Source: Denitratimonas sp037478135
GTDB lineage: Bacteria > Pseudomonadota > Gammaproteobacteria > Xanthomonadales > Xanthomonadaceae
Length of the DNA stretch: 64,000 nt
NCBI RefSeq assembly: GCF_037478135.1
Contig: NZ_JBBHDV010000005.1
Location: 1 to 64,000, forward strand
Direction: 5' to 3'
Below, one piece after another: positions 41,031-49,804 of the stretch. Under the pieces are notes generated by a model that saw only the letters and a list, made by a program, of their open reading frames with translations, was not told where the DNA came from and did not search any database. Every line of letters starts with the position of its first letter. Within the stretch, counting starts at the first letter, position 1. The translations under genes and the position numbers were made by a program.

Positions 41031-42524
41031 TCACTCGCTGTCGGCGATCCCGTCACCGGTTTCGACTTCGAAAATGATCCGGCCCTGGAACGGTTCGCCC
41101 AAGGGCCGTGTGACATAGCCGTGCTGCATGACAGTGCCCTGCACGTGCGCCCAGCGCTCTTGCTTGACGACGTAAATCAGACCGTGTTCCACACCGGTTT
41201 CCTTGATCTCGTCCCATAGCGTCTCGTCATCGGAAGGGTTGAAACGCGCGCGCGTGCCCGGCGCGATGGAGACTTTTTCAACCTCCACGCCCAGATGCAG
41301 GCGCAGCCCATAACGCGCCATGTCCTCGACGAAGATCACCTCGGAAACATGCGGCGCACGCTCGCGGATCGCATCGGCCCACACCGACGCATCCTTGTGC
41401 GTGGGGAAATACGCGCTCGCCAGACGCAGGCCGAGCAGTAACACCACCCACAGCAACAACCAGCGCCCGCGCGGCATGCCCACACCCTGCGCCTGCCGCG
41501 TCATCGCCACGGCAATGGCCATCGGCACGAAAAGCGGCAGCAGATATAGCGGCAAACGCGAGCGCGCCAGACAAAACACCAGCAACGGCACCAGCACCCA
41601 CAGCGCAAGCAACAGCGCCGCAGCTTTGTCCACGCCATCACCTGCGGCCACGCGCGTGCGAAACAGCGCCGGCAAGGTGCGCAGCCAGCGCCACAGACTG
41701 GCCGTCCACGGCATGGTTCCGATCAGGATCGTGGGCAGATACACCGCGATCCATCCATACCACTGGCCATTGCGTTCGAAACGGTTGCTGGCAACCCGAT
41801 CCACCAGTTCCGCACCGAGGAAATAATCGATCAGGCCATCATTGCGAAACGACACCAGCGCAAACCACGGCAGCGCCACGGCGAAAAACAGCACGACCCC
41901 GAGCAGATGCCAGCGCCAATGACACGATGTCGGGCGCGGCACGAGCCAGTGCAGCAATACCACCGCCAGCAACGGCATCAATGCCGGCGGCCCCTTGGTC
42001 ATGAAGCCGAGCGCGAACCCCAGCCACATCAGCACAAGACCGTGCTGCGGCGGGCGCGAAAGATCGAACCGGAACAGGACAAACCCGTACATCGCCAGCG
42101 CCTGAAACGCCGCCAGCACGAAGTCGGTGGTGACCAGATGCCCGGCGCTGAAGGGCAGCAGCATCGTCGCGTACACCACCACAGCCAAGGACTCGCTGCC
42201 GCGCGCCAGATGCCGCGTGATGCGCCAAATCAGCCACATGCAGGCCAGAAACGCCAGCGCCACCGGCAGCCGCGCCGCCCACGGCGTATGTCCGAACGTC
42301 GCGGCGCTGGCGGCGATCAACCAATAGGTGAGCGGCGGCTTGGTCCAGTGCCCGGTGTGCCCGTTGCGCATCGGTTCGATCCAATTGCCGCTGTCGAGCA
42401 TCGTCAGCGCGACATTGGTGTAACGCCCTTCGTCCGGGTCCCAGATGCCGCGCGTGCCGAGAAAACCGAAGGCAAGGGTCAATGCCAGCGCAATCAGAAG
42501 GAACCGATGGCGAGTTGCCATCAT
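41031..42524 (-). CDS. GT83 (ArnT-like) lipid-linked glycosyltransferase 1
   Basis: A 497-residue membrane glycosyltransferase of the ArnT/PMT type. It has the catalytic first periplasmic loop with 'WDPDEGRY' and 'GHWTKPPLTYW', about ten to eleven transmembrane helices, and a ~130-residue C-terminal soluble domain. Such enzymes move a sugar from polyprenyl phosphate to lipid A or core in the periplasm. The ATG pair at 42524/42521 overlaps the histidine-kinase stop and follows AGGAGA, so it is the third gene of the regulator operon. Together with the divergent genes it probably transfers galacturonate, though Ara4N or another sugar cannot be excluded. Confidence 0.85.
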   Translation of the reverse strand: MMATRHRFLLIALALTLAFGFLGTRGIWDPDEGRYTNVALTMLDSGNWIEPMRNGHTGHWTKPPLTYWLIAASAATFGHTPWAARLPVALAFLACMWLIWRITRHLARGSESLAVVVYATMLLPFSAGHLVTTDFVLAAFQALAMYGFVLFRFDLSRPPQHGLVLMWLGFALGFMTKGPPALMPLLAVVLLHWLVPRPTSCHWRWHLLGVVLFFAVALPWFALVSFRNDGLIDYFLGAELVDRVASNRFERNGQWYGWIAVYLPTILIGTMPWTASLWRWLRTLPALFRTRVAAGDGVDKAAALLLALWVLVPLLVFCLARSRLPLYLLPLFVPMAIAVAMTRQAQGVGMPRGRWLLLWVVLLLGLRLASAYFPTHKDASVWADAIRERAPHVSEVIFVEDMARYGLRLHLGVEVEKVSIAPGTRARFNPSDDETLWDEIKETGVEHGLIYVVKQERWAHVQGTVMQHGYVTRPLGEPFQGRIIFEVETGDGIADSE

Positions 42525-43810
42525 CGCCCGTCTCCTGCGGTGACGGTTCGGTGGTCGGAAAGCCGCAGGCGACTCAAGGTGCCTCGGCCCGGTCTGGAGG
42601 AAATCGACAGGCTCCAGCCAAGGTGGTCGCACAGGCGACCCAACAGATCCAGCCCGATGCCGCCGCCCTCGCGCCGGCCGCCACGCGCGATCTGCTTGTA
42701 GATGCGGCTGATTTCTGCCGGCGTCATGCCGTGACCAGGATCTTCGATGGTGACGGTGGCATCAGCATCCAGCGTCACCAGAATCCTGCCGCGATCACTG
42801 TTTTCGATGGCATTGCGCAACAGATTGCCAATAGCGGCCTGCACCAGATGCAAAGGCGCTTCCACCACACACGGAGCCAGATCGTCCACGACAATCTCCA
42901 GCGCCTTGTCGTGCAGCAGGTGATGGTGGGCGTCGATGATGTCCGGCAGCAGTTCGTGCAGCCGCAGCGTGTCGTTGCTGCGTGCCAGCCGCGCCGGATC
43001 TTTGGCCAGCGTCAGCAGCAGCGCGATGAGTTGTTCAACGTTGCGCGCGGCATCCAGCGCGCGGCGCATCTGTTCGCGTGCGGTCGGCGGCAGGTCGGGC
43101 TTTTCCAGTACCAGTTCGATGGCACCGGCGATCACCGCGATGGGCGTGCGCAGTTCATGGCTGGCGGTGTTGTTGAACACCCGCTCGCGCTCGACGAAGG
43201 CATCCTGCCGATACAGATAATCATTGAGTGCGTTGGCAATGACATGCAGTTCCGAACTGGCGTGGTCTTCCACCACAACGCGCTGCTCGGCCTGATCCGG
43301 TGACAAGGCGCTGATGTCGCCAGCCAGATCGGACAAGGGCTGCAACGAGCGCCGCAATCCCCTCGCCACCAGCACACCCATGACCAGCAACAAGGCAACC
43401 GCCAGCCCCAATACGGAAAGAATCAGGCCTTCTTCGAGCGCCTTCAGCTCGGTGATGTCGCGCACCAGAATGAAGTCCACGCCTTGTACCCGCTGCACCA
43501 GCACCACGTTTTCATGATCATCGAACCAGAAATCGTCGCGCACCCCGTATGGCAATGCCGACAACGCCGGCGGTGGCGGACGCCCGGGCAGGCTGTAAAG
43601 CCGCACCGATTCGGTGTCCTGCCAGCGATAGTCGGGATCGGCGGCCTTGCGTTCCAGATGCTGGGTGATTTCCTGTTCGAGAAAAAATCCCCAGATCCGT
43701 TCTTCAAGAACCTCATCGGCAAGAAACAGCGAGATCACCACCGCCAGCAAGACTGCGTACGCACGCAGCCAACGCATGATCTGCGCGTGCAGACTGCGAC
43801 GCCTTCTCAT
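42521..43810 (-). CDS. Sensor histidine kinase
   Basis: A 429-residue inner-membrane kinase. TM helices lie at ~13-30 and ~128-149 with a ~95-residue periplasmic sensor between. A HAMP-like linker follows, then the phospho-acceptor His218 in 'SHELRTP', the N box 'NLLRNAIENS', and G boxes 'DPGHGM' and 'GGGIGLDLL'. It overlaps the response-regulator gene by 4 bp. Function and layout resemble ColS/PhoQ-type envelope sensors tied to lipid A modification. The signal is not readable from the sequence. Confidence 0.92.
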   Translation of the reverse strand: MRRRRSLHAQIMRWLRAYAVLLAVVISLFLADEVLEERIWGFFLEQEITQHLERKAADPDYRWQDTESVRLYSLPGRPPPPALSALPYGVRDDFWFDDHENVVLVQRVQGVDFILVRDITELKALEEGLILSVLGLAVALLLVMGVLVARGLRRSLQPLSDLAGDISALSPDQAEQRVVVEDHASSELHVIANALNDYLYRQDAFVERERVFNNTASHELRTPIAVIAGAIELVLEKPDLPPTAREQMRRALDAARNVEQLIALLLTLAKDPARLARSNDTLRLHELLPDIIDAHHHLLHDKALEIVVDDLAPCVVEAPLHLVQAAIGNLLRNAIENSDRGRILVTLDADATVTIEDPGHGMTPAEISRIYKQIARGGRREGGGIGLDLLGRLCDHLGWSLSISSRPGRGTLSRLRLSDHRTVTAGDGR

Positions 43811-44499
43811 CGGTTCACCTCATCCTGCGCGATGGCGAGCCGGTAGCCGACGCGCGGCAAGGTCTGGATCAATTTCACCGCAAACGGCCCATCCACGCTG
43901 CGGCGCAATTCGTAGATATGCGAGCGCAGCATGTCGCCATCGGGCGGGTCTTCGCCCCATAAGGCGTATTCCAGTTGCTGCCGCGTGACTGCCGCCGGGC
44001 TGGCCTGCATCAAGGCCTCCAGCAACTTGCGGCAGGCCGGGTACAGATGCAGCGGCTGGCCCGAGCGCGTGACGTCCAGGGTGGAAAGGTCGAATCGCAG
44101 ATCGTGCACTTCCAGCACGCGGCGGCGCTGGCGGCCATGCGCACGCGCCATCAGCGCCTCCAGCCGCACTTCCAGTTCGGGCAGGGCGAAGGGCTTGGTC
44201 AGGTAATCGTCCGCGCCGGCGCGGAAACCGGCGATCTTGTCGGGCAGGTCGTCGCGCGCGGTCAGCATGATGACCGGCACCGATGAATCATGTTCCTCAC
44301 GCAGCCGGCGCAGCACTTCAGGGCCATCCATGCGCGGCAGCATCCAGTCCAGCACGATGGCGTCATAGGCCTCGTTGCGCGCCAGATGCAGGCCGGTGAC
44401 GCCGTCGGGCGCGGCATCCAGGGTGTGGCCGCGCGCCTCGAAATAATCGAACAGATTGGCCACGAGGCTGTGGTTGTCTTCGATGACCAGCAGGCGCAT
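43807..44499 (-). CDS. OmpR-family response regulator
   Basis: A 230-residue two-domain regulator. The receiver has acidic pocket 'IEDN', phospho-acceptor Asp51 in 'IVLDWMLP', Thr in 'MLTARDD' and Lys in 'LTKPFALPE'. The winged-helix output domain has 'LRSHIYELRRSVD' and 'LIQTLPRVGYRLA'. It is divergent from the sugar-modification operon across 153 bp that contain an inverted repeat of GTCGG half-sites. It is likely autoregulated and probably controls both operons. Confidence 0.93.
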   Translation of the reverse strand: MRLLVIEDNHSLVANLFDYFEARGHTLDAAPDGVTGLHLARNEAYDAIVLDWMLPRMDGPEVLRRLREEHDSSVPVIMLTARDDLPDKIAGFRAGADDYLTKPFALPELEVRLEALMARAHGRQRRRVLEVHDLRFDLSTLDVTRSGQPLHLYPACRKLLEALMQASPAAVTRQQLEYALWGEDPPDGDMLRSHIYELRRSVDGPFAVKLIQTLPRVGYRLAIAQDEVNR

Positions 44500-44547
44500 C
44501 GGTGGAGCCCGGCGGAAAGGAATGGCCTACAGCATGGCAGGGTGAAC

Positions 44548-44599
44548 GTCGGAAAAGCGTCGGGGAAAGCCTGCCGGCGGACTCCGACGCTTCTCCGAC
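44548..44599. promoter_or_regulatory. Candidate response-regulator operator (inverted repeat)
   Basis: GTCGGAAAAGCGTCGG (44548-44563) and its inverted copy CCGACGCTTCTCCGAC (44584-44599) differ at one position and lie 20 bp apart, in the gap between the divergent operons. Each arm holds two GTCGG half-sites with an 11-bp period, the spacing bound by OmpR/PhoB-type dimers. The assignment to the adjacent regulator is inference. Confidence 0.55.
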
Positions 44600-44652
44600 A
44601 TCGCGCTGGTGAAGATGCCGTCCCATCGCCGCAACGATGATGTGCCGCCCTG

Positions 44653-46371
44653 ATGTCTTCCCCGTTTCCGCGTTCCGCGTCCGCTTGGCGGCTGCCGGTA
44701 CTGATCGCGCTGGTGGTGCTATCGCTGGCGGCCGGCATCGGCCTGCGCGAGCCGATGCCGGCGGACGAGCCGCGTTTCGCGCTGGCGGCGCAGACGATGG
44801 TGGAAAGCGGGCAATGGCTGTTCCCGCATCGCGGCAGCGAGCTGTATGCGGAAAAACCGCCGGTATTCATGTGGATGCAGGCCGCCAGTCACCGGCTGAC
44901 CGGCAACTGGCGCGTGGCCTTTCTGCTGCCTTCGCTGCTGGCGGCGCTGGCGACCCTGTGGCTGGCGGGCGATCTGACGCGCCGGCTGTGGGGCCGTTGG
45001 GCGGTGCCGTATGCGGTGTTCGGCCTGTTCGTCTGCCTGCAATTCGCCTTGCAGGCCAAGCGCGCGCAGATCGACATGGTGCTGGTCGGCCTGACCACGC
45101 TGTCGCTGTGGGCGTTGCTGCGCTATCTGCTGGAAAAACCGAGCCCGTGGTTGCTGGCGCTCGGTGCGTTTGCCGCCGGGCTGGGCACCGTCACCAAGGG
45201 CGTGGGTTTCCTGCCGCTGCTGGTGTTTTTGCCGTGGCTGTGGCTGCGGAAAAAATCACCGCGTGAACTGCCCACGCATCGTGGCGTGCATGTACTGGCC
45301 GGCATCGGTGGTTTCCTGCTCGGCGCGGGCGTGTGGCTGATCCCGATGCTGGCGACGGTGCTGGCCTCGGACGATCCCGCGCTGCACGCCTATGCCCGCG
45401 AGATGCTGCTGCGCCAGACCGGCACGCGTTATGCCGCCGCCTGGCACCACGTCCAGCCGTTCTGGTACTACCTGCAATCCATGCTGACGCTGTGGCTGCC
45501 GGGCGTGCTGCTCGCGCCGTGGTTGCTGCCGGCGTGGTGGCGACGTTTGCGTCGGGTTGATCCGCGTCAGGTATTGCTGCTGGGCTGGGCGTTGCTGGTG
45601 CTGGCGTTCTTCAGTGCCACGCCGGGCAAGCGCGAGGTCTACATCTTCCCGATGCTGCCAGCGCTGTGCGTGGCCGCCGCGCCGCTGTTGCCGGGCCTGC
45701 TGCAACGGCGCAGCGTGCGCGCGGTGGTGTGGGCGTACCTGGGCGTATTGGTGCTGGCGGCGTGCGGGTTGGGCATCGGGCTGCTATTGGCAGCACCGGA
45801 GCGGCTGCAATCGCTGGTCGAAAGGCGCGGCATGGAGGTGTCCAGCGTGAACACGCTGGGTGCGTGGCTGCTCGCGTTCGGCCTGGCTGCCCTCATCGCG
45901 ATGGCGTTCTCGTGGTGGAAAACACGTGCGCAGCCAAGATTCGCGCTGGTCGTGGTCACGGCCCTGCTGTGGATCGTCTACGGCATCGGCCTGATGCCGG
46001 CGTTGAGCCCCGACAGTTCCGCACAGGCGCTGATGTGGCGCGTGGGCAAGCGCATCGGTCCGGAGGCCGAACTGGCCCTGCTCGGCTGGCGCGAACAACA
46101 CCTGCTGCAAGCCGACCGCCGGGCCGTGGATTTCGGCTTCAAGCGTCCCTGGGCCGAGCAATGGCCGCCGGCACGCGACTGGCTGCTGGCCGATCCGAAC
46201 CGGCGCTGGCTGTTCCTGCGCAAGGAAGCCGTCGGGCCATGCATCGACGAAACACAGGTCATCGACATCGGCACTTCCAATCGCCGTGCCTGGGCGCTGG
46301 TGCCAGGCAGTGCGTGGATCAGCGGCTGCGCGATGCCTGCCGATTGGGCCACCGACATGGAAAACGAATAA
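44653..46371 (+). CDS. GT83 (ArnT-like) lipid-linked glycosyltransferase 2
   Basis: A 572-residue multi-pass membrane transferase of the ArnT/PMT type. The periplasmic loop has 'MPADEPRFALAAQTM' and 'AEKPPVFMWMQ', about a dozen helices, and a C-terminal soluble segment. It is only distantly similar to the enzyme at 41031. It leads an operon whose later genes make UDP-GlcA and UDP-GalA and a polyprenyl-linked sugar, so it is a likely transferase of uronic acid to lipid A or core. It ends 3 bp before the epimerase gene. Confidence 0.88.
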   Translation: MSSPFPRSASAWRLPVLIALVVLSLAAGIGLREPMPADEPRFALAAQTMVESGQWLFPHRGSELYAEKPPVFMWMQAASHRLTGNWRVAFLLPSLLAALATLWLAGDLTRRLWGRWAVPYAVFGLFVCLQFALQAKRAQIDMVLVGLTTLSLWALLRYLLEKPSPWLLALGAFAAGLGTVTKGVGFLPLLVFLPWLWLRKKSPRELPTHRGVHVLAGIGGFLLGAGVWLIPMLATVLASDDPALHAYAREMLLRQTGTRYAAAWHHVQPFWYYLQSMLTLWLPGVLLAPWLLPAWWRRLRRVDPRQVLLLGWALLVLAFFSATPGKREVYIFPMLPALCVAAAPLLPGLLQRRSVRAVVWAYLGVLVLAACGLGIGLLLAAPERLQSLVERRGMEVSSVNTLGAWLLAFGLAALIAMAFSWWKTRAQPRFALVVVTALLWIVYGIGLMPALSPDSSAQALMWRVGKRIGPEAELALLGWREQHLLQADRRAVDFGFKRPWAEQWPPARDWLLADPNRRWLFLRKEAVGPCIDETQVIDIGTSNRRAWALVPGSAWISGCAMPADWATDMENE

Positions 46372-46374
46372 CAC

Positions 46375-47370
46375 ATGGACATTCTCCTGACCGGCGCCGC
46401 CGGCTTCATCGGCTTCCACAGCGCGCAGCGCCTGCTCGCACACGGGCACCGTGTGACCGGCATCGACAACCTCAACGCCTATTACGACGTGCAACTCAAG
46501 CACGACCGGCTGACGCGGCTGCAAGGCACGCCCGGATTCACGTTCCGGAAACTCGATCTGGCCGACCGCGATGCGATGGCCGCGCTGTTCGCCACGCAGC
46601 GCTTCGACGCCATCCTGCACCTGGGCGCACAGGCCGGCGTGCGGTATTCGCTCGACGCGCCGTTCGCCTACGCGGACAGCAATCTCGTCGGCATGCTCAG
46701 CGTGCTCGAAGGCGCGCGGGCGCAGGGCGTGCGGCATCTGGTCTACGCCTCTTCGTCCTCGGTCTATGGCGCGAACGTGAAGCAGCCATTCTCGGTCGAG
46801 GACCGCACCGACAACCCGGTATCGCTGTACGCTGCCACCAAGAAGGCGAACGAGCTGATGGCGCGCGCCTATTCGCATCTCTACCGGATTCCGATGACCG
46901 GGCTGCGCCTGTTCACCGTGTACGGCCCGTGGGGTCGGCCCGACATGGCCTATTTCAAATTCACCGACGCCATCCTGCGCGGCCAGGCCATCGACCTCTA
47001 CAACGGCGGGCAGATGGAACGCGATTTCACCTATGTCGACGATGTCGTGGATGGCATCGTGCGCCTGCTCGAAGCCACGCCGGCCTTCGCCGAAGACGCC
47101 GTGCCGCATCGCGTCTACAACTTCGGCAACGACCGGCCCGAACGGCTCGGCGATCTGGTCGATCACCTCGAACGCCTGCTCGGCCGCGCGGCCAGCCGCA
47201 ATCTGCTGCCGATGCAGCCCGGTGACGTATTGAGCACGCGCGCCGATATTTCACTGGCCGCGCGGGAACTGGGCTACGCGCCGAAAACCACGCTGGCGCA
47301 GGGTTTGCAGCATTTTGTCATGTGGCATCGCGAGCATTACGGCCACGCCTGCGCGAGAGCCGTGGCATGA
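46375..47370 (+). CDS. NAD-dependent epimerase, likely UDP-glucuronate 4-epimerase
   Basis: A 331-residue extended SDR. It has NAD-binding 'TGAAGFIG' (6-13), Ser-rich 'YASSSSVYG', catalytic Tyr/Lys in 'YAATKKAN', and 'RLFTVYGPWGRPDMAYFKF', a signature shared with UDP-GlcA 4-epimerases. It should interconvert UDP-GlcA and UDP-GalA. The neighbour Ugd supplies UDP-GlcA. The stop overlaps the ugd ATG (ATGA). Confidence 0.88.
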   Translation: MDILLTGAAGFIGFHSAQRLLAHGHRVTGIDNLNAYYDVQLKHDRLTRLQGTPGFTFRKLDLADRDAMAALFATQRFDAILHLGAQAGVRYSLDAPFAYADSNLVGMLSVLEGARAQGVRHLVYASSSSVYGANVKQPFSVEDRTDNPVSLYAATKKANELMARAYSHLYRIPMTGLRLFTVYGPWGRPDMAYFKFTDAILRGQAIDLYNGGQMERDFTYVDDVVDGIVRLLEATPAFAEDAVPHRVYNFGNDRPERLGDLVDHLERLLGRAASRNLLPMQPGDVLSTRADISLAARELGYAPKTTLAQGLQHFVMWHREHYGHACARAVA

Positions 47371-48539
47371 AGCGCATCACCGTCGTGGGTGCGGGTTACG
47401 TGGGGCTGGCGAACGCCATCGCGCTGGCGCAGCGTCACGCTGTGACCTTGCTCGACATCGACCCGGCGAAGATCGACGCCATCAACCGCAAGACCTCGCC
47501 CATCGCCGATCCCGACATCGAGCACCATCTCCAGCACGGCGACCTGCATCTGCACGCCACCACCGATGTGCATGAAGCCTATGCCGGTGCCGACCATGTA
47601 TTCATCGCCACGCCGACCAACTATGACCCGGACACCCACCGCTTCGACACCGACTCGGTGCAGGCGGTCGCGCGTGAGGCGCTGGTGCGTGCGCAGGATG
47701 CGCTGATCGTGCTGAAGTCGACGGTGCCGGTCGGCTTCACCGAGGCACTCAAATCCCGGCTCGGCACGCAGAACCTGGTGTTCTCGCCCGAGTTCCTGCG
47801 TGAAGGCGCGGCGCTGCACGATTGCCTGCATCCTTCGCGCATCGTGGTCGGCGAGCGTTCCGAGCGCGGGCAGGAACTGGCCGATCTGTTGCGCGCTGAC
47901 AGCCCGCGCCCGGGCCCGCCGGTGCTGCTGACCGGCAACACCGAAGCCGAGGCGATCAAGCTGTTCGCCAACACCTATCTCGCGATGCGTGTGGCCTTCT
48001 TCAACGAACTGGACACCTACGCCGCGATCCAGGATCTGGATACGCGCCAGATCATCGAAGGCGTCTGCCAGGATCCGCGCATCGGCGATCACTACAACAA
48101 TCCGTCCTTCGGTTACGGCGGCTATTGCCTGCCCAAGGACACCCGGCAATTGCTGGCCAACTATCACCACGTGCCGCAGAACCTGATCCGCGCCATCGTC
48201 GAGGCCAACACCACGCGCAAGGATTTCATCGCCGACGACATCCTGCGCAGGAAACCGCGCGTGGTCGGCATCCATCGGCTGGTGATGAAGGCCGGCAGCG
48301 ACAACTTCCGTTCCAGCAGCGTGCAGGGCGTGATGAAGCGGCTCAAGGCCAAGGGCGTGGAAGTGATAGTGCACGAGCCGCTGTTGCGCAGGCCTGACTT
48401 CTTCAATTCCGAGGTGATCGAGGATCTGGCGGCTTTCAAGCAGCGCAGCGATGTGATCCTCGCCAACCGTCACAGTCCCGAACTGGCTGACGTGGCCGAC
48501 AAGGTCTACAGCCGCGACCTGTTCGGCGCCGATCATTGA
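47367..48539 (+). CDS. ugd: UDP-glucose 6-dehydrogenase (short Ugd)
   Basis: A 390-residue UDP-glucose dehydrogenase of the short enterobacterial type, forming UDP-glucuronate with two NAD+. It shows 'VVGAGYVGLANAIALA', 'FSPEFLREGAAL', 'KLFANTYLAMRVAFFNELD' and the catalytic Cys in 'FGYGGYCLPKDTRQL'. The ATG 47367 overlaps the epimerase stop. The family is clear from the C-terminal 'GSDNFRSSSVQGVMKRLK'. Confidence 0.93.
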   Translation: MKRITVVGAGYVGLANAIALAQRHAVTLLDIDPAKIDAINRKTSPIADPDIEHHLQHGDLHLHATTDVHEAYAGADHVFIATPTNYDPDTHRFDTDSVQAVAREALVRAQDALIVLKSTVPVGFTEALKSRLGTQNLVFSPEFLREGAALHDCLHPSRIVVGERSERGQELADLLRADSPRPGPPVLLTGNTEAEAIKLFANTYLAMRVAFFNELDTYAAIQDLDTRQIIEGVCQDPRIGDHYNNPSFGYGGYCLPKDTRQLLANYHHVPQNLIRAIVEANTTRKDFIADDILRRKPRVVGIHRLVMKAGSDNFRSSSVQGVMKRLKAKGVEVIVHEPLLRRPDFFNSEVIEDLAAFKQRSDVILANRHSPELADVADKVYSRDLFGADH

Positions 48540-48561
48540 CTTCACCGAGCGCAGACATGCC

Positions 48562-49308
48562 ATGAACTCCCTGTCCATCGTCATCCCTGTCTTCAATGAG
48601 CAGGACAACATCACGCCGCTGATCCACGAGGTGGTACGGCATCTGCGCGGGCACATCGTGTTCGACATCCTCTGCGTGGACGATCACTCCGACGATGCCA
48701 CGCGCGATGTACTCGCCGCCCTGATGGCGCAAGTGCCCGAACTGCGCGCGTTGAGCCATCGGCAACGCTGCGGCCAGAGTGCGGCGATCCGCACCGGCGT
48801 CAAACATGCCCTCGCGCCGTGGATCGCCACGCTCGATGGCGACGGACAGAACGATCCCGCCGACATCCTGCGTCTGCTGGATGCGCGCACCAAAGCCGAT
48901 GCGGCGACCCGGCTGTTCGCCGGCTGGCGCGTGGATCGCCAGGACACCGCCAGCAAGCGCTGGGCTTCACGCTGGGCCAATGCGATCCGCTCGCGTGCCC
49001 TGCGCGATGCAACGCCGGATACCGGCTGCGGCATCAAACTGTTCGAACGCGCGGCATTTCTCGATTTGCCGTATTTCGATCACATGCACCGCTACCTGCC
49101 CGCGCTGATGCAGCGCGCCGGCTGGAAAACCGTCAGCGTGCCGGTATCGCATCGCCCGCGTGAGGCCGGGCAATCCAAATACACCAACCTCGGCCGCGCC
49201 CTGGTGGGAATACGCGACCTGCTGGGCGTGGCATGGCTGATCCAGCGCAGCCATGTCGCTTCGGCCAGCGACATCAGCGCACGCCAGCCGACGGAGCGGA
49301 CAAGATGA
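48562..49308 (+). CDS. GT2 polyprenyl-phosphate sugar transferase
   Basis: A 248-residue family-2 glycosyltransferase. It has 'SIVIPVFNEQDNI', 'CVDDHSDDATRDV' and the metal-binding 'LDGDGQNDP'. It lacks the C-terminal membrane helices of ArnC, like the RgtE/DPM1 type that loads GalA or mannose onto polyprenyl phosphate. With Ugd and the epimerase next door, dodecaprenyl-phosphate-GalA is the likely product. Its stop overlaps the next ATG. Confidence 0.85.
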   Translation: MNSLSIVIPVFNEQDNITPLIHEVVRHLRGHIVFDILCVDDHSDDATRDVLAALMAQVPELRALSHRQRCGQSAAIRTGVKHALAPWIATLDGDGQNDPADILRLLDARTKADAATRLFAGWRVDRQDTASKRWASRWANAIRSRALRDATPDTGCGIKLFERAAFLDLPYFDHMHRYLPALMQRAGWKTVSVPVSHRPREAGQSKYTNLGRALVGIRDLLGVAWLIQRSHVASASDISARQPTERTR

Positions 49309-49625
49309 ATCAGGAAATTCTCTGGTTGAGCTGGACCGGGCTGCATCTCACGCCGTGGAAACTGGTCGGGCTGACGGGCGCACTGATGTTCGGCCTGCGT
49401 TGGCTGGTGCAACTGATCGCCTCGCACCGCGCTGGCCGCCCGGTGATTCCGCGCCTGTTCTGGTACATGAGCCTGATCGGCAGCTTGATGGCACTGAGCT
49501 ATTTTCTGTTATCCGCCAAACAGGACGTGGTGGGCGTGTTGCAAAACCTGCTGCCGGCATTCACGGCGGCATACAGCCTGTTTCTGGATATCCGAAACGG
49601 GCACAAGAGCCAGCCTGCTCCGTAA
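49305..49625 (+). CDS. LAB_N-domain small membrane protein
   Basis: A 106-residue protein with about three transmembrane helices and the LAB_N (lipid A biosynthesis N-terminal) fold: 'LVGLTGALMFGLRWLVQLIA' and 'RLFWYMSLIGSLMALSYFLL'. In many genomes it sits beside a GT2 gene and ArnT-like transferases. It probably moves or anchors the lipid-linked sugar. It is translationally coupled to the GT2 gene (ATGA). Confidence 0.8.
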   Translation: MNQEILWLSWTGLHLTPWKLVGLTGALMFGLRWLVQLIASHRAGRPVIPRLFWYMSLIGSLMALSYFLLSAKQDVVGVLQNLLPAFTAAYSLFLDIRNGHKSQPAP

Positions 49626-49708
49626 ATGCGTTCTCGCCAGCAAGTCGCGCAGCGACACACCACATCACACGACAAACAAATGGTAAGGAATGGTGGCCAA
49701 TTTGAACG

Positions 49709-49723
49709 ATAGTAAAAAGCTAT
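49709..49723 (+). promoter_or_regulatory. Possible OxyR half-site upstream of catalase
   Basis: ATAG-N7-CTAT (ATAGTAAAAAGCTAT) lies about 80 bp before the catalase ATG and fits one half of the OxyR binding pattern, with an A-rich centre. The second half that should follow 7 bp later is poor. Peroxide control through OxyR is therefore only a suggestion. Confidence 0.4.
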
Positions 49724-49804
49724 TGATTCAAGCCAAACCATCAATTTCTCATTGATGTCATGGATCGCTTACGCTGGGCACCCTCTCCACTCAGGAAGCC
49801 CGCC

